Shown: one piece after another, positions 1 through 6,065 of the stretch
Position numbering within the stretch: the first letter of the stretch is position 1
How the letters are laid out: every line of letters starts with the position of its first letter
NCBI GenBank assembly: GCA_937926555.1
Contig: CALAZX010000202.1
Coordinates: 1 to 6,635 of the forward strand
Source: an uncultured Negativicutes bacterium
GTDB taxonomy: Bacteria; Bacillota; Negativicutes; Acidaminococcales; Acidaminococcaceae
Length of the DNA: 6,635 bases
Direction: 5' to 3'
Notes under the pieces: generated by a model
Databases searched by the model: none
The model's input: the letters and a program-made list of their open reading frames with translations, nothing else
Told to the model about the DNA's origin: nothing
Program-made: the position numbers and the translations under genes

Positions 1-748
1 GGTCTAGAACTGACAGCATCTCCATTTTCTCATCGTGCTCAAACTGGTCAGGCATCATACGGACCACCTGTCGGTCCACCACAATCCGGAACGGTTCCAT
101 CAGATCCGAAGCCAGGTTGAAAGAATTGAACATGTTGTCATGGAAAATCCCAATTTGTGTCAGGTAACCGCTGCTGACAATCTCCCTGTTAAAAGTGGAG
201 AGAATCAATGTATACCCGTAGTTCAATGCGGCATTAATCGAATTCTCCGCACTCCGTGAGAAATCTTTCCCGAACATAGCGTTGAAATAGACCTTGGCAG
301 CATGCCCTTCCCGATTAGTGCTGTCCCCAAGTTGGATTTCATCAAGATATGACGTCAGAAGCATACACTCCTCTTCTTTCCCCAAATCCTGAAGAAAATC
401 TCGCTGATTCCTGATTTTCTCCGACACAATCTCCGTCCAGACACTTTTTTTGACAAACTCAGTCCACTCCATCTGCTTCCGGATTTTGAGACTGCAGTCA
501 TGACTGCCGTAGTACCCAATCAGTTCGGACGATGGATTGCGCTTCTCATCACAGAAAACAACTTTGATCTTGTGCTTGGTCAATTCCGCCAACAGACTGG
601 TAGTGAGTGAGACTGCTGTTGACTCAATCAGCAGCAGTCCAATCTCACTGAGATGAATCCGGCTGACCTTTTCCTGCCTGATTACCAGATAATTCATCCT
701 GTAATCCAACTTAGCACTGTTGGCGATGACCACCGTACGCCAGCTCAT
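1..748 (-). CDS. cas1: Type II-A Cas1 integrase, C-terminus cut by window edge
   Basis: Cas1 is the metal-dependent integrase that, with Cas2, inserts new spacers at the leader end of the CRISPR array; in type II-A this also needs Csn2 and Cas9. I translated the minus strand from the ATG at 748 and it stays open for 249 codons to the window edge. It opens MSWRTVVI, typical of II-A Cas1, and carries the adaptation-domain motifs NREGHAAKVYFNAMFG (residues 145-160) and FHDNMFNSFNLASDLMEPFR (202-221). The likely active-site residues are E147, H203 and E218, matching the Glu-His-Glu set of II-A relatives of about 290 residues, so roughly 40 residues are missing. The start lies 2 bp after the cas9 stop and has no clear Shine-Dalgarno, so translation is probably coupled to the end of cas9. 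The visible part shows no defect. Confidence 0.95.
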   Translation of the reverse strand, partial: MSWRTVVIANSAKLDYRMNYLVIRQEKVSRIHLSEIGLLLIESTAVSLTTSLLAELTKHKIKVVFCDEKRNPSSELIGYYGSHDCSLKIRKQMEWTEFVKKSVWTEIVSEKIRNQRDFLQDLGKEEECMLLTSYLDEIQLGDSTNREGHAAKVYFNAMFGKDFSRSAENSINAALNYGYTLILSTFNREIVSSGYLTQIGIFHDNMFNSFNLASDLMEPFRIVVDRQVVRMMPDQFEHDEKMEMLSVLD

Positions 749-750
749 CT

Positions 751-2616
751 TTACGGCCGTTTCTTGCAAGTAAGCAAATCAACTTTTGTTTCGAAAAGAC
801 CGGTGACAGATTGATGCACCAACAGGCTTTCTTCTCCTTTATTCAGCTCCATATTGTGAGTTAGTTTGCCAACTTGACCCTTGCCACCAATAAGTCGTAA
901 ATCTGCAGTCAGCGGATTGCATCTGAACAAATTTAAAATCTCATTTAAAACCAGACACTGCTCTTCCACACAAAGATTGGTGAATTTTTCCATACCGGAT
1001 TTCAATGTTTCATATTGATTGGATGTTCTTTTAGCATAGATGCTATTCTCCAACTTATCCACCAACAATTTATACAACTCAATATTATTGTTCGTTGTAA
1101 TTTCATCATGCATCGTAAGCTGCAAGAGTTCTTTTTTGTTGGAACGTTTTTTATTTCTCTCAATATACTTTTCAACTTTTTTTAAATACCGTTCCATCTC
1201 TTCGGGTACAATCAGTTGTGCATCGCCTTGAAAAAGAAGTGACTTTTGACTCCGACCAGTCAAACGCATAGGGAACCCTTTGATTTTAAGCAATGCATTC
1301 TTTTTTATTCCAGTTTTAATTATTTCGGGATTCTCAAGGCCAAATTCTGAACGACAATAGTCGAGCAAAATCACTTCATTTTTTTTGATTTCCGAAGCCA
1401 ATAATAATGGTACGCCAACAATATATCTCTGTAGTTCACCATTTTTATCCTCAGCTTCTACCAATGCGAAATTTTTCGTTGTAATACTTTTGTAGCCGCC
1501 ATATTTCAATACATCCATTCCTTTTTTTATAGAAACGGCTGCGTTATCTTTTCTGCTTACAATATTCTGGTCAAAAAAACCGCCGTTTTGCCCAGATTTG
1601 CTTTCTCTTTCCTGTCGCGTGCAGATGATATCATTTTTAACCATTGTTTTTCTAACAACTGCCATGGAGCCATTCTTCCCTTTTCTCCAGGCGACATATT
1701 TCACTTTTCCATCCTTTCCTCTCCGCACAATATAATGACTGAACATAGCATTCAAACTGTATTCCGTATTCCGATTCTCCTTCAACCACCGTAGCGGATT
1801 GCTTGTGAATTTCTCATGATAGACGTTCCCGACCACTACGTTGAGGTAAGCGTCTTTTGCATGATGCAGATCATTCAATGATCTTACTTTTACAACATCC
1901 AGCGGATCTTTTCTAAAATCTGATACAGTTCTTGCTTTCACATAGACAACTTTGGTCTCAGGGTAAAGCTGCTGAAAAAGATCTGCCACTATCTTGCTGG
2001 ACTGAGCAGTCTCCACTATTTGCCGATTTATAAAGCTGGCCCGCTCCTCAACAGTTAACGGCGTGCGCCGCATAAGACGCTCATGCTTTTGAGCAGAAAT
2101 GAGCCTTTTATTCTTTAACATACTCCAAAATCCGGACATTTTCTCTTGTATAGCACTGTCCATCACATTCCGATCTTTTTTCGCATTAATCGTTTTTTTC
2201 ACAAGCACCAGATTATCCCAACTATCGTCTTTGGTAAGAGATTTCGGATATATATGGTCAGTATCATAGATGTTCTTATCAGCCAGGTCCGCAAGAGAAA
2301 TTTTTTCACCAGAATACATGCAACGCCCCATCTGAGTATAGTACAAGTAAAGATCTCTGCGGCGGAACTCGCTTTCCGGAGTCTTTTTCAGCTCCTCTTT
2401 CCAATTCCTCTCCTCATCTTTGATATTAGCATAGAGTGCTGTCAACTGATCTTTACGAGAAGTTGTCCGTCCCTGGTTTCCCGTATTCCCGCGTGTCACT
2501 TCGATAAAAACTTTTTTCGGCGGATGTCCCATTATTTTACAGATTTCACGTACAATCAAAAGCGCCTGCCAAGAAGCCCGCTTAACCGCCGGGGATGTAA
2601 TAACATCCTGCATCAC
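751..2616 (-). CDS. Cas9 C-terminal half: RuvC-II, HNH, RuvC-III and PAM-interacting domain
   Basis: The open frame continues after the internal stop, with GTG at 2616 and ATG at 2613 as the first plausible restarts, 36 bp past the TAA. Numbered from the GTG: RuvC-II KKVFIEVTRGN with E39; HNH core IYDTDHIYPKS with D120 and H121, plus N144; RuvC-III HHAKDAYLNVVVG with H252 and D255. The PAM-interacting domain runs to HQSVTGLFETKVDL and a basic tail. All nuclease residues outside RuvC-I are kept. The restart is poorly supported: only a weak TGAG lies 6 nt before the ATG, and a better purine run (GGAAAGAG) is about 18-20 nt away. Production would rely on reinitiation or readthrough. The ending VDLLTCKKRP is 2 bp from cas1. 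Several A- or T-rich runs make this half look more AT-rich than cas1. Confidence 0.7.
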   Translation of the reverse strand: MMQDVITSPAVKRASWQALLIVREICKIMGHPPKKVFIEVTRGNTGNQGRTTSRKDQLTALYANIKDEERNWKEELKKTPESEFRRRDLYLYYTQMGRCMYSGEKISLADLADKNIYDTDHIYPKSLTKDDSWDNLVLVKKTINAKKDRNVMDSAIQEKMSGFWSMLKNKRLISAQKHERLMRRTPLTVEERASFINRQIVETAQSSKIVADLFQQLYPETKVVYVKARTVSDFRKDPLDVVKVRSLNDLHHAKDAYLNVVVGNVYHEKFTSNPLRWLKENRNTEYSLNAMFSHYIVRRGKDGKVKYVAWRKGKNGSMAVVRKTMVKNDIICTRQERESKSGQNGGFFDQNIVSRKDNAAVSIKKGMDVLKYGGYKSITTKNFALVEAEDKNGELQRYIVGVPLLLASEIKKNEVILLDYCRSEFGLENPEIIKTGIKKNALLKIKGFPMRLTGRSQKSLLFQGDAQLIVPEEMERYLKKVEKYIERNKKRSNKKELLQLTMHDEITTNNNIELYKLLVDKLENSIYAKRTSNQYETLKSGMEKFTNLCVEEQCLVLNEILNLFRCNPLTADLRLIGGKGQVGKLTHNMELNKGEESLLVHQSVTGLFETKVDLLTCKKRP

Positions 2617-2652
2617 ATTCTCATAAGTAAAGGCTCTGATCTCTTTCCGGTT

Positions 2653-2655
2653 TTA
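2653..2655 (-). other. Premature in-frame TAA stop inside cas9
   Basis: Minus-strand codons around the stop read AAC AAG TAA AAC CGG AAA, and frame continuity resumes at once with NRKEIRAFTYENVMQ. One base change from AAA, CAA, GAA, TAT, TAC or similar would create it. The position corresponds to the poorly conserved segment between the end of the REC lobe and the helix before RuvC-II. TAA also terminates cas9 itself, while the acetyltransferase and macrodomain genes use TGA, so nothing in the window suggests a reassigned code. Confidence 0.9.
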
Positions 2656-4914
2656 CTTGTTTCGCTCATCCAGCGCTTCTGCAAAACTATATTTTGCACT
2701 CAGAAGTTGCATCAGATTGTCTTCTGTATTCCGCAGCGCATTGATGATGTTGAAATACTCTCCGGTTTCTTTGTTCGCTCCCTGGATATCTTCCAGGAAA
2801 TCCCGTGATAGTCTCCCCCAGCCCTGATAAGACAGACGGCACACTTTTTTCATCTGCACCTTGGAAAGCTCTTTCTCAGAGTATTCCTTGCGGATTCGTT
2901 TTTCCATGAGATTCTTGTCATCATGATGAATGGTCAGCAAGAAGATTATGCGCTCACACATTTTCCTGACAGAGTCTTTCTTCAAGTCATCACCAAAAAT
3001 ATCATACAGATCATAATAAGACGTCAGTCCAGAATTGAAGTCCCCATCAATTCCTGTGATATCACTTTTTTCAATCACGCTGCTTCCTTTTGCGGAATCC
3101 AGGATTCCTTGCCGCTTCGGCACAAACCCCTGGGCTTTCAGATAAGAGAAAAGCTTGTTTCCCGTGACTTTCTTAGTATTTTTGAATACCTCATCCAAAA
3201 TTTTCATCTTCAAGTCAACCGGCAATTTTTCACCACATATGCGAACATTGTTCAGTTCATTCAAAACGGCATACTCAGAATAAAGCAGTGAGTTTTTCGG
3301 CAAAACACTGGCTCCAAGCACATATGTGCAAGGATTTTTCATTCTCTCGATGAACAGTTCTTCGGAGGCATCGTGGTTCACAATCTCATTGAAGTTCCAA
3401 GGAGTGATTTTTCTTCCGTCCATGCCTGCATTCCGTATCATCCAGGCATTCTTGCGTCCGTGAGAGTTCAAAGGCCCTACATAATAAGGAATTTTATATT
3501 TGAATGTTAAAATGATTTTTTCGCTGTTAGAAATACCGTTTTCATCTTTTTCTGTAAGAAATCTATAATACTTGCTGGCCTTTTTCAAAATAATTTCCAA
3601 CTCGCTTAGATGAATCTGATGGGGAATAACTCCATTGTCTTTACTGACTTGAAGCGGCATGTATTTCTCCGCCCTGGTTTCAGCCATAATCAAATCAGCC
3701 TCTTTTTGCGGATATCCATTTTCAACCGCTTTTTCAAGCAGCTTCCTGACCCGATTGTAGAAATCTTCTTGACTACATTTTGTCACACGCAATTTCTTCT
3801 TGGTTTCAATGCGGTCACCGATATATGCACAATAATTATCTTTTCCCTCTTGCATAAAAAACGGCTTATACTCTTCTTTACAATACCTTTTTAGTATTTC
3901 TTTCAGTTCATGGAGATCCTTTTTGTGTTTCTCATAAATAGCAACTTTCGCTGTAGAAATATATACTTTCTTGTCTCCAGATTCTCCCCCATCCAGCATA
4001 TCAGCAAGTATAGACCAATCATGAACCGCTTTTATAGCATCAATTACAACACAACGATCCGCCAGAACACCCTCCAGCTCATCCCGCAACTCTTCATAAG
4101 GTTTATCCAGCAAAGAGAAATTTTCCAGTTCTGTATCTTTCAGTGTATTATCAGCGAACAGATCCACCGGATTTGCTTTAGCTCCACATGCCAGATTGAT
4201 GACGGCCTGCAACTGTTTTTTACTATCTTTATCTACCGTACCAGAAAACAATGCCATTGCCTTTTTCTTCTTGTCATTTTTGGTCATCTGTGCATCTTTC
4301 AGAATTTCACTAAAAGCCTTTTCGTCAATATGCTTAATCTCCAGATTCAGTTCCGTTTTCAGGATTTCTTTCAGATTTGCGAAAGAGAATTCAAAACTGG
4401 TAACATCCCCCAAATCCGTATTGAAAAGAAAATGGCCTCTGTGCTTGATAATATGGTGAAGTGCCAGATATACCAGACGAATATCGTACTTCTTATCTTC
4501 GGTCATCAGCGCTTTACGCAGATGGTAGATAGTCGGATACAAAGTATGGTAACTCTTATCATCGAAATCGGGATCATTGAACAGTGCGTTGGACTGCTTT
4601 TCAGTCCGGTCCTCCACAAACAGCGGGCTCTCCTGGAGCCGCTGGAAAAATCCCGGATCCACCTTCTCAATCTCAGGGTGGAAAATCTCCTGGAGCCAGT
4701 CCAGTCTCTGGCGACGACGATTCAGACGGCGGCGGGCCGTCCGGAACATTCTCCGGGTCTCCGCAGTTTCCGCCTCATCAAACAATCTACTGCCCCACAT
4801 GCTCTTTCCGTTAAATTTCAAAATATGGTACTGCAAATCTGTGACAGCATATCCCACAGAATTTGTACCAATATCAAGACCGATAAAATAATCTTGCTGC
4901 TTCCTGTTTTTCAT
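2653..4914 (-). CDS. Cas9 N-terminal half: RuvC-I, bridge helix and REC lobe
   Basis: This is the 753-residue product read from the cas9 start to the internal TAA. RuvC-I is IGLDIGTNSVGYAV (residues 11-24) with catalytic D14. The arginine-rich bridge helix lies at about 50-78 (RRMFRTARRRLNRRRQR). The REC lobe follows, with HHIIKHRGHFL at about 153-163, the conserved NGVIPHQIHLSELEIIL stretch, IPYYVGPLN, and GWGRLSRDF at about 698-706. The product ends ALDERNK, in the variable linker ahead of RuvC-II. The start has an excellent ribosome binding site (AAAGGAG, 7 nt from ATG), and the sequence MKNRKQQDYFIGLDIG fits Cas9 N-termini. Alone it keeps most guide-binding surface but lacks HNH, two RuvC segments and the PAM reader, so it should not cut DNA by itself. 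It may bind the guide RNA; that is inference. Confidence 0.85.
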   Translation of the reverse strand: MKNRKQQDYFIGLDIGTNSVGYAVTDLQYHILKFNGKSMWGSRLFDEAETAETRRMFRTARRRLNRRRQRLDWLQEIFHPEIEKVDPGFFQRLQESPLFVEDRTEKQSNALFNDPDFDDKSYHTLYPTIYHLRKALMTEDKKYDIRLVYLALHHIIKHRGHFLFNTDLGDVTSFEFSFANLKEILKTELNLEIKHIDEKAFSEILKDAQMTKNDKKKKAMALFSGTVDKDSKKQLQAVINLACGAKANPVDLFADNTLKDTELENFSLLDKPYEELRDELEGVLADRCVVIDAIKAVHDWSILADMLDGGESGDKKVYISTAKVAIYEKHKKDLHELKEILKRYCKEEYKPFFMQEGKDNYCAYIGDRIETKKKLRVTKCSQEDFYNRVRKLLEKAVENGYPQKEADLIMAETRAEKYMPLQVSKDNGVIPHQIHLSELEIILKKASKYYRFLTEKDENGISNSEKIILTFKYKIPYYVGPLNSHGRKNAWMIRNAGMDGRKITPWNFNEIVNHDASEELFIERMKNPCTYVLGASVLPKNSLLYSEYAVLNELNNVRICGEKLPVDLKMKILDEVFKNTKKVTGNKLFSYLKAQGFVPKRQGILDSAKGSSVIEKSDITGIDGDFNSGLTSYYDLYDIFGDDLKKDSVRKMCERIIFLLTIHHDDKNLMEKRIRKEYSEKELSKVQMKKVCRLSYQGWGRLSRDFLEDIQGANKETGEYFNIINALRNTEDNLMQLLSAKYSFAEALDERNK

Positions 4915-4920
4915 GTTTAA

Positions 4921-4928
4921 ACTCCTTT
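4921..4928 (-). promoter_or_regulatory. Ribosome binding site of cas9
   Basis: The minus strand reads AAAGGAGT just before TTTAAAC and the ATG at 4914, leaving 7 nt between AGGAG and the start. It is a near-ideal Firmicutes site and fixes the Cas9 N-terminus. Confidence 0.9.
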
Positions 4929-4951
4929 TCTTTGATATGCTTATCCAAAAT

Positions 4952-4980
4952 TTGACATTTCAAAAAACTTGTTATATCAT
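4952..4980 (+). promoter_or_regulatory. Predicted tracrRNA promoter
   Basis: A perfect TTGACA (4952-4957) is followed after 17 bp by TATCAT (4975-4980), 5 of 6 matches to TATAAT. The start would fall near 4987, a few bases before the anti-repeat. The -35 sits within a small dyad, TTTGA-CATT-TCAAA (4951-4964), which could bind a regulator, though such short dyads are common in AT-rich DNA. Confidence 0.75.
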
Positions 4981-5004
4981 AAAAGTAGCTTGTATAACTC
5001 ACAA
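4976..5004 (-). promoter_or_regulatory. Predicted cas9 operon promoter
   Basis: On the minus strand, TTGTGA (5004-4999) and TATGAT (4981-4976) are separated by exactly 17 bp, matching the sigma-70/sigma-A consensus at 4 of 6 and 5 of 6 positions. Transcription would begin near 4969, giving a leader of about 55 nt that ends in the strong cas9 ribosome binding site. Its -10 overlaps the opposite-strand -10 of the tracrRNA promoter, and its -35 lies inside tracrRNA-coding sequence. No better-spaced pair was found closer to cas9. Experimentally untested. Confidence 0.65.
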
Positions 5005-5107
5005 CTCTACGAGCTTACACTACAAGTTCAAATAACGATTCTTATCGTAATCGTCCTTCGGGACCTCCACTGTGTGGAACTAAAGACTTGCATTGCAAGT
5101 CTTTTTT
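4987..5107 (+). ncRNA. tracrRNA of the type II-A system (predicted)
   Basis: tracrRNA pairs with the repeat part of pre-crRNA, lets RNase III process the duplex, and anchors the guide in Cas9. The anti-repeat occupies about 4996-5033. Its end, CTAC-AAGT-TCAAAT (5020-5033), has the standard layout of upper stem, AAGU bulge and lower stem seen in S. pyogenes tracrRNA, and predicts a repeat beginning GTTTGA-NN-GTAGTGTAA. The nexus is a 5-bp hairpin, ACGAT-TCTT-ATCGT (5035-5048). Then come GTCC-TTCG-GGAC (5053-5064), with a stable UUCG tetraloop, TCCAC-TGT-GTGGA (5066-5078), and an intrinsic terminator (5082-5107). It is transcribed away from cas9 from its own promoter, giving about 120 nt. The start is set by promoter spacing, so the 5' end may be off by several bases. 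Layout, position and terminator agree, although the matching array is not in the window. Confidence 0.87.
5082..5107 (+). terminator. Rho-independent terminator of tracrRNA
   Basis: A 10-bp perfect stem, AAAGACTTGC/GCAAGTCTTT, with the loop ATT is followed by a T run reaching 5107. In the tracrRNA it also serves as the last 3' hairpin. On the minus strand only three T's follow the stem, so it should act mainly in the plus direction. Confidence 0.9.
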
Positions 5108-5261
5108 ATTGTTCATAACAAAAACCATCTCTCTCTTCGTTTTCAGAAAACTTCATATTTGATTTATTCGTCAGTCAACAAGATAATCCCTTCAACGACC
5201 GTTTATAAATTGTTTTATTCTGTTTATTTTATCAAACCTCAAGGACATACTTGTGTCCATC
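5108..5261. other. AT-rich intergenic spacer with no gene recognised
   Basis: The stretch between the tracrRNA terminator and the operon terminator is AT-rich and holds no supported reading frame, no repeat-spacer unit and no tRNA-like fold. The only structures seen are a tiny dyad GTTTTC-A-GAAAAC near 5140-5152 and the hairpin at 5243-5258. It may be the junction between the CRISPR locus and older flanking DNA. Confidence 0.6.
5243..5258. repeat. Small inverted repeat beside the operon terminator
   Basis: GGACA and TGTCC form a 5-bp stem around a 6-nt loop, 3 bp from the base of the large terminator. On the minus strand it lies just after the terminator's T run, so it could be a back-up 3' structure for readthrough transcripts. 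Chance is also possible. Confidence 0.4.
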
Positions 5262-5296
5262 AAAAAAGACCGGAGGATACCCTTCCGGTCTTTTTT
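5262..5296 (-). terminator. Terminator of the acetyltransferase-macrodomain operon, probably bidirectional
   Basis: A 13-bp perfect stem, AAAAAAGACCGGA/TCCGGTCTTTTTT, has a GC core and A/T tracts on both sides, so it gives a U run in either direction. It begins 39 bp after the macrodomain stop and closes that minus-strand operon. In the plus direction it could also catch transcripts that run past the tracrRNA terminator. Confidence 0.9.
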
Positions 5297-5335
5297 CATT
5301 CTAGCTTGATTATATTATTTCTCCCTCTCCACACT

Positions 5336-6046
5336 TCACCCCAACCCGAACACCTGTCTCGCCATCAGCGCTTCTCCGCTGGTGGCGTTCTTTTTTTCCA
5401 GGGTGCGTGTCAGGATGCTCCCGAATGTCACTGTGGGTGGCTCCTCAACCTCGTTAAACGCCTCTCCTGCGATTTTCCGCAGGGTGTCCATATCCAGTGC
5501 CGTGCTGTCATAGAAATCCTCCTGGATGGCGTTATTCATCGCCAGCAGGATCTGTCCCCGCAACCGGCTCACCGGGTCGCCGCCGTCGAAATGGACGATG
5601 GACAGGTCCATGTCCGGACAGCAGTGCCACAGGTACGCCTTGCAGCTCATCAGGGCCAGGGTCAGCGCCGGCAGGTACGGGTAGCCGTAGACACCGGCGG
5701 AGATCAGCGGGAAGGCCACGGAGCGCAGGCCATTCTTCCGGGCCAGCTCCAGGGAGCGGATGTAGCAGGAGGTGAGAAGGCTCTTCTCCCCCTGGGTGCC
5801 GCCATGCCAGATGGGCCCCACCGTATGGATCACATGGCGGGCCGGCAGGTTGTACCCTGCCGTCATCTTGGCCTCACCTGTGGGACAGCCGCCCAGCTTC
5901 CGGCATTCCTCCAGCAGTCCCGGTCCTGCAGCCCGGTGGATGCAGCCGTCCACTCCGCCTCCGCCCAGCAATGTGGAGTTGGCGGCATTGACGATGGCGT
6001 CCACCTCCAGCTCCGTGATATCCCCCACAATGATCTTCACTCCCAT
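5336..6046 (-). CDS. Macrodomain protein, predicted ADP-ribose-binding deacylase/hydrolase
   Basis: The 236-residue protein is a MacroD/YmdB-type macrodomain. This family binds ADP-ribose and removes O-acetyl or mono-ADP-ribosyl groups in the cytosol. Visible motifs are VGDIT (7-11), NAANSTLLGGGGVDGCIH (20-37), AAGPG (39-43), CPTGEA (54-59), ARHVIHTVGPIW (69-80) and SAGVYGYP (116-123), covering the ligand loops and the asparagine/aspartate region tied to catalysis. A C-terminal extension from about 165 to 236 lies outside the macro fold; I cannot assign it. I chose ATG 6046 over an upstream in-frame start at 6148 because AAAGGAG lies 7 nt before it and MGVKIIVGD is the normal N-terminus; the longer version would overlap the acetyltransferase gene. 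It follows that gene by 19 bp, so the two are probably co-transcribed. GC-rich, unlike cas9. Substrate unknown. Confidence 0.9.
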   Translation of the reverse strand: MGVKIIVGDITELEVDAIVNAANSTLLGGGGVDGCIHRAAGPGLLEECRKLGGCPTGEAKMTAGYNLPARHVIHTVGPIWHGGTQGEKSLLTSCYIRSLELARKNGLRSVAFPLISAGVYGYPYLPALTLALMSCKAYLWHCCPDMDLSIVHFDGGDPVSRLRGQILLAMNNAIQEDFYDSTALDMDTLRKIAGEAFNEVEEPPTVTFGSILTRTLEKKNATSGEALMARQVFGLG

Positions 6047-6051
6047 GACAG

Positions 6052-6059
6052 TCTCCTTT
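6052..6059 (-). promoter_or_regulatory. Ribosome binding site deciding the macrodomain start
   Basis: AAAGGAGA on the minus strand lies in the 19-bp gap after the acetyltransferase stop and 6 nt before ATG 6046. It rules against the longer upstream start and supports separate initiation on the second gene of the operon. Confidence 0.85.
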
Positions 6060-6065
6060 CCCCGG

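Larger units (their letters stand above)
751..4914 (-). pseudogene. cas9: cas9 (type II-A), full-length frame interrupted by one in-frame stop
   Basis: The minus-strand frame from ATG 4914 to TAA 753-751 has 1387 codons before its end, one of them a TAA (2655-2653, codon 754). No frameshift is needed: the two halves are in the same frame. Cas9 is the crRNA:tracrRNA-guided nuclease of type II systems, cutting both strands of PAM-flanked DNA. All expected domains are present in order: RuvC-I, bridge helix, REC, RuvC-II, HNH, RuvC-III and the PAM-interacting domain ending HQSVTGLFETKVDL. Aligned by eye to S. pyogenes Cas9, the catalytic residues correspond to D14, E805, H887 and D1021 of the continuous frame. 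I call it a disrupted gene because no recoding signal is seen at the TAA. A natural two-chain Cas9 or a sequence error remains possible; the two halves are listed separately. Confidence 0.8.

Noticed and set aside
35..259. 74-codon plus-strand open frame
   Set aside because: It is antisense to the conserved active-site region of cas1 and has no initiation signal.
2653..2655. Programmed readthrough or stop reassignment at the cas9 TAA
   Set aside because: TAA is followed by AAC rather than a known leaky context, no stimulatory hairpin is evident just downstream, and TAA and TGA end the other genes normally.
2146..2808. 220-codon plus-strand open frame spanning the cas9 stop
   Set aside because: It lies entirely opposite the conserved HNH, RuvC-II and linker regions of cas9; its composition follows from the cas9 codons, and no start signal supports it.
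3910..4920. 336-codon plus-strand open frame opposite cas9
   Set aside because: It is the antisense shadow of the cas9 REC region, has no ribosome binding site or recognisable motif, and overlaps clear coding sequence.
5150..5180. Minus-strand promoter-like TTGACT with TATGAA reading toward the tracrRNA
   Set aside because: The spacing is only 15 bp, the region is AT-rich so such matches are frequent, and nothing downstream needs this promoter.
5108..5335. Possible CRISPR repeat or degenerate array upstream of the tracrRNA
   Set aside because: No unit matching the repeat predicted from the anti-repeat, and no regularly spaced repeated segment, was found here or elsewhere in the window.
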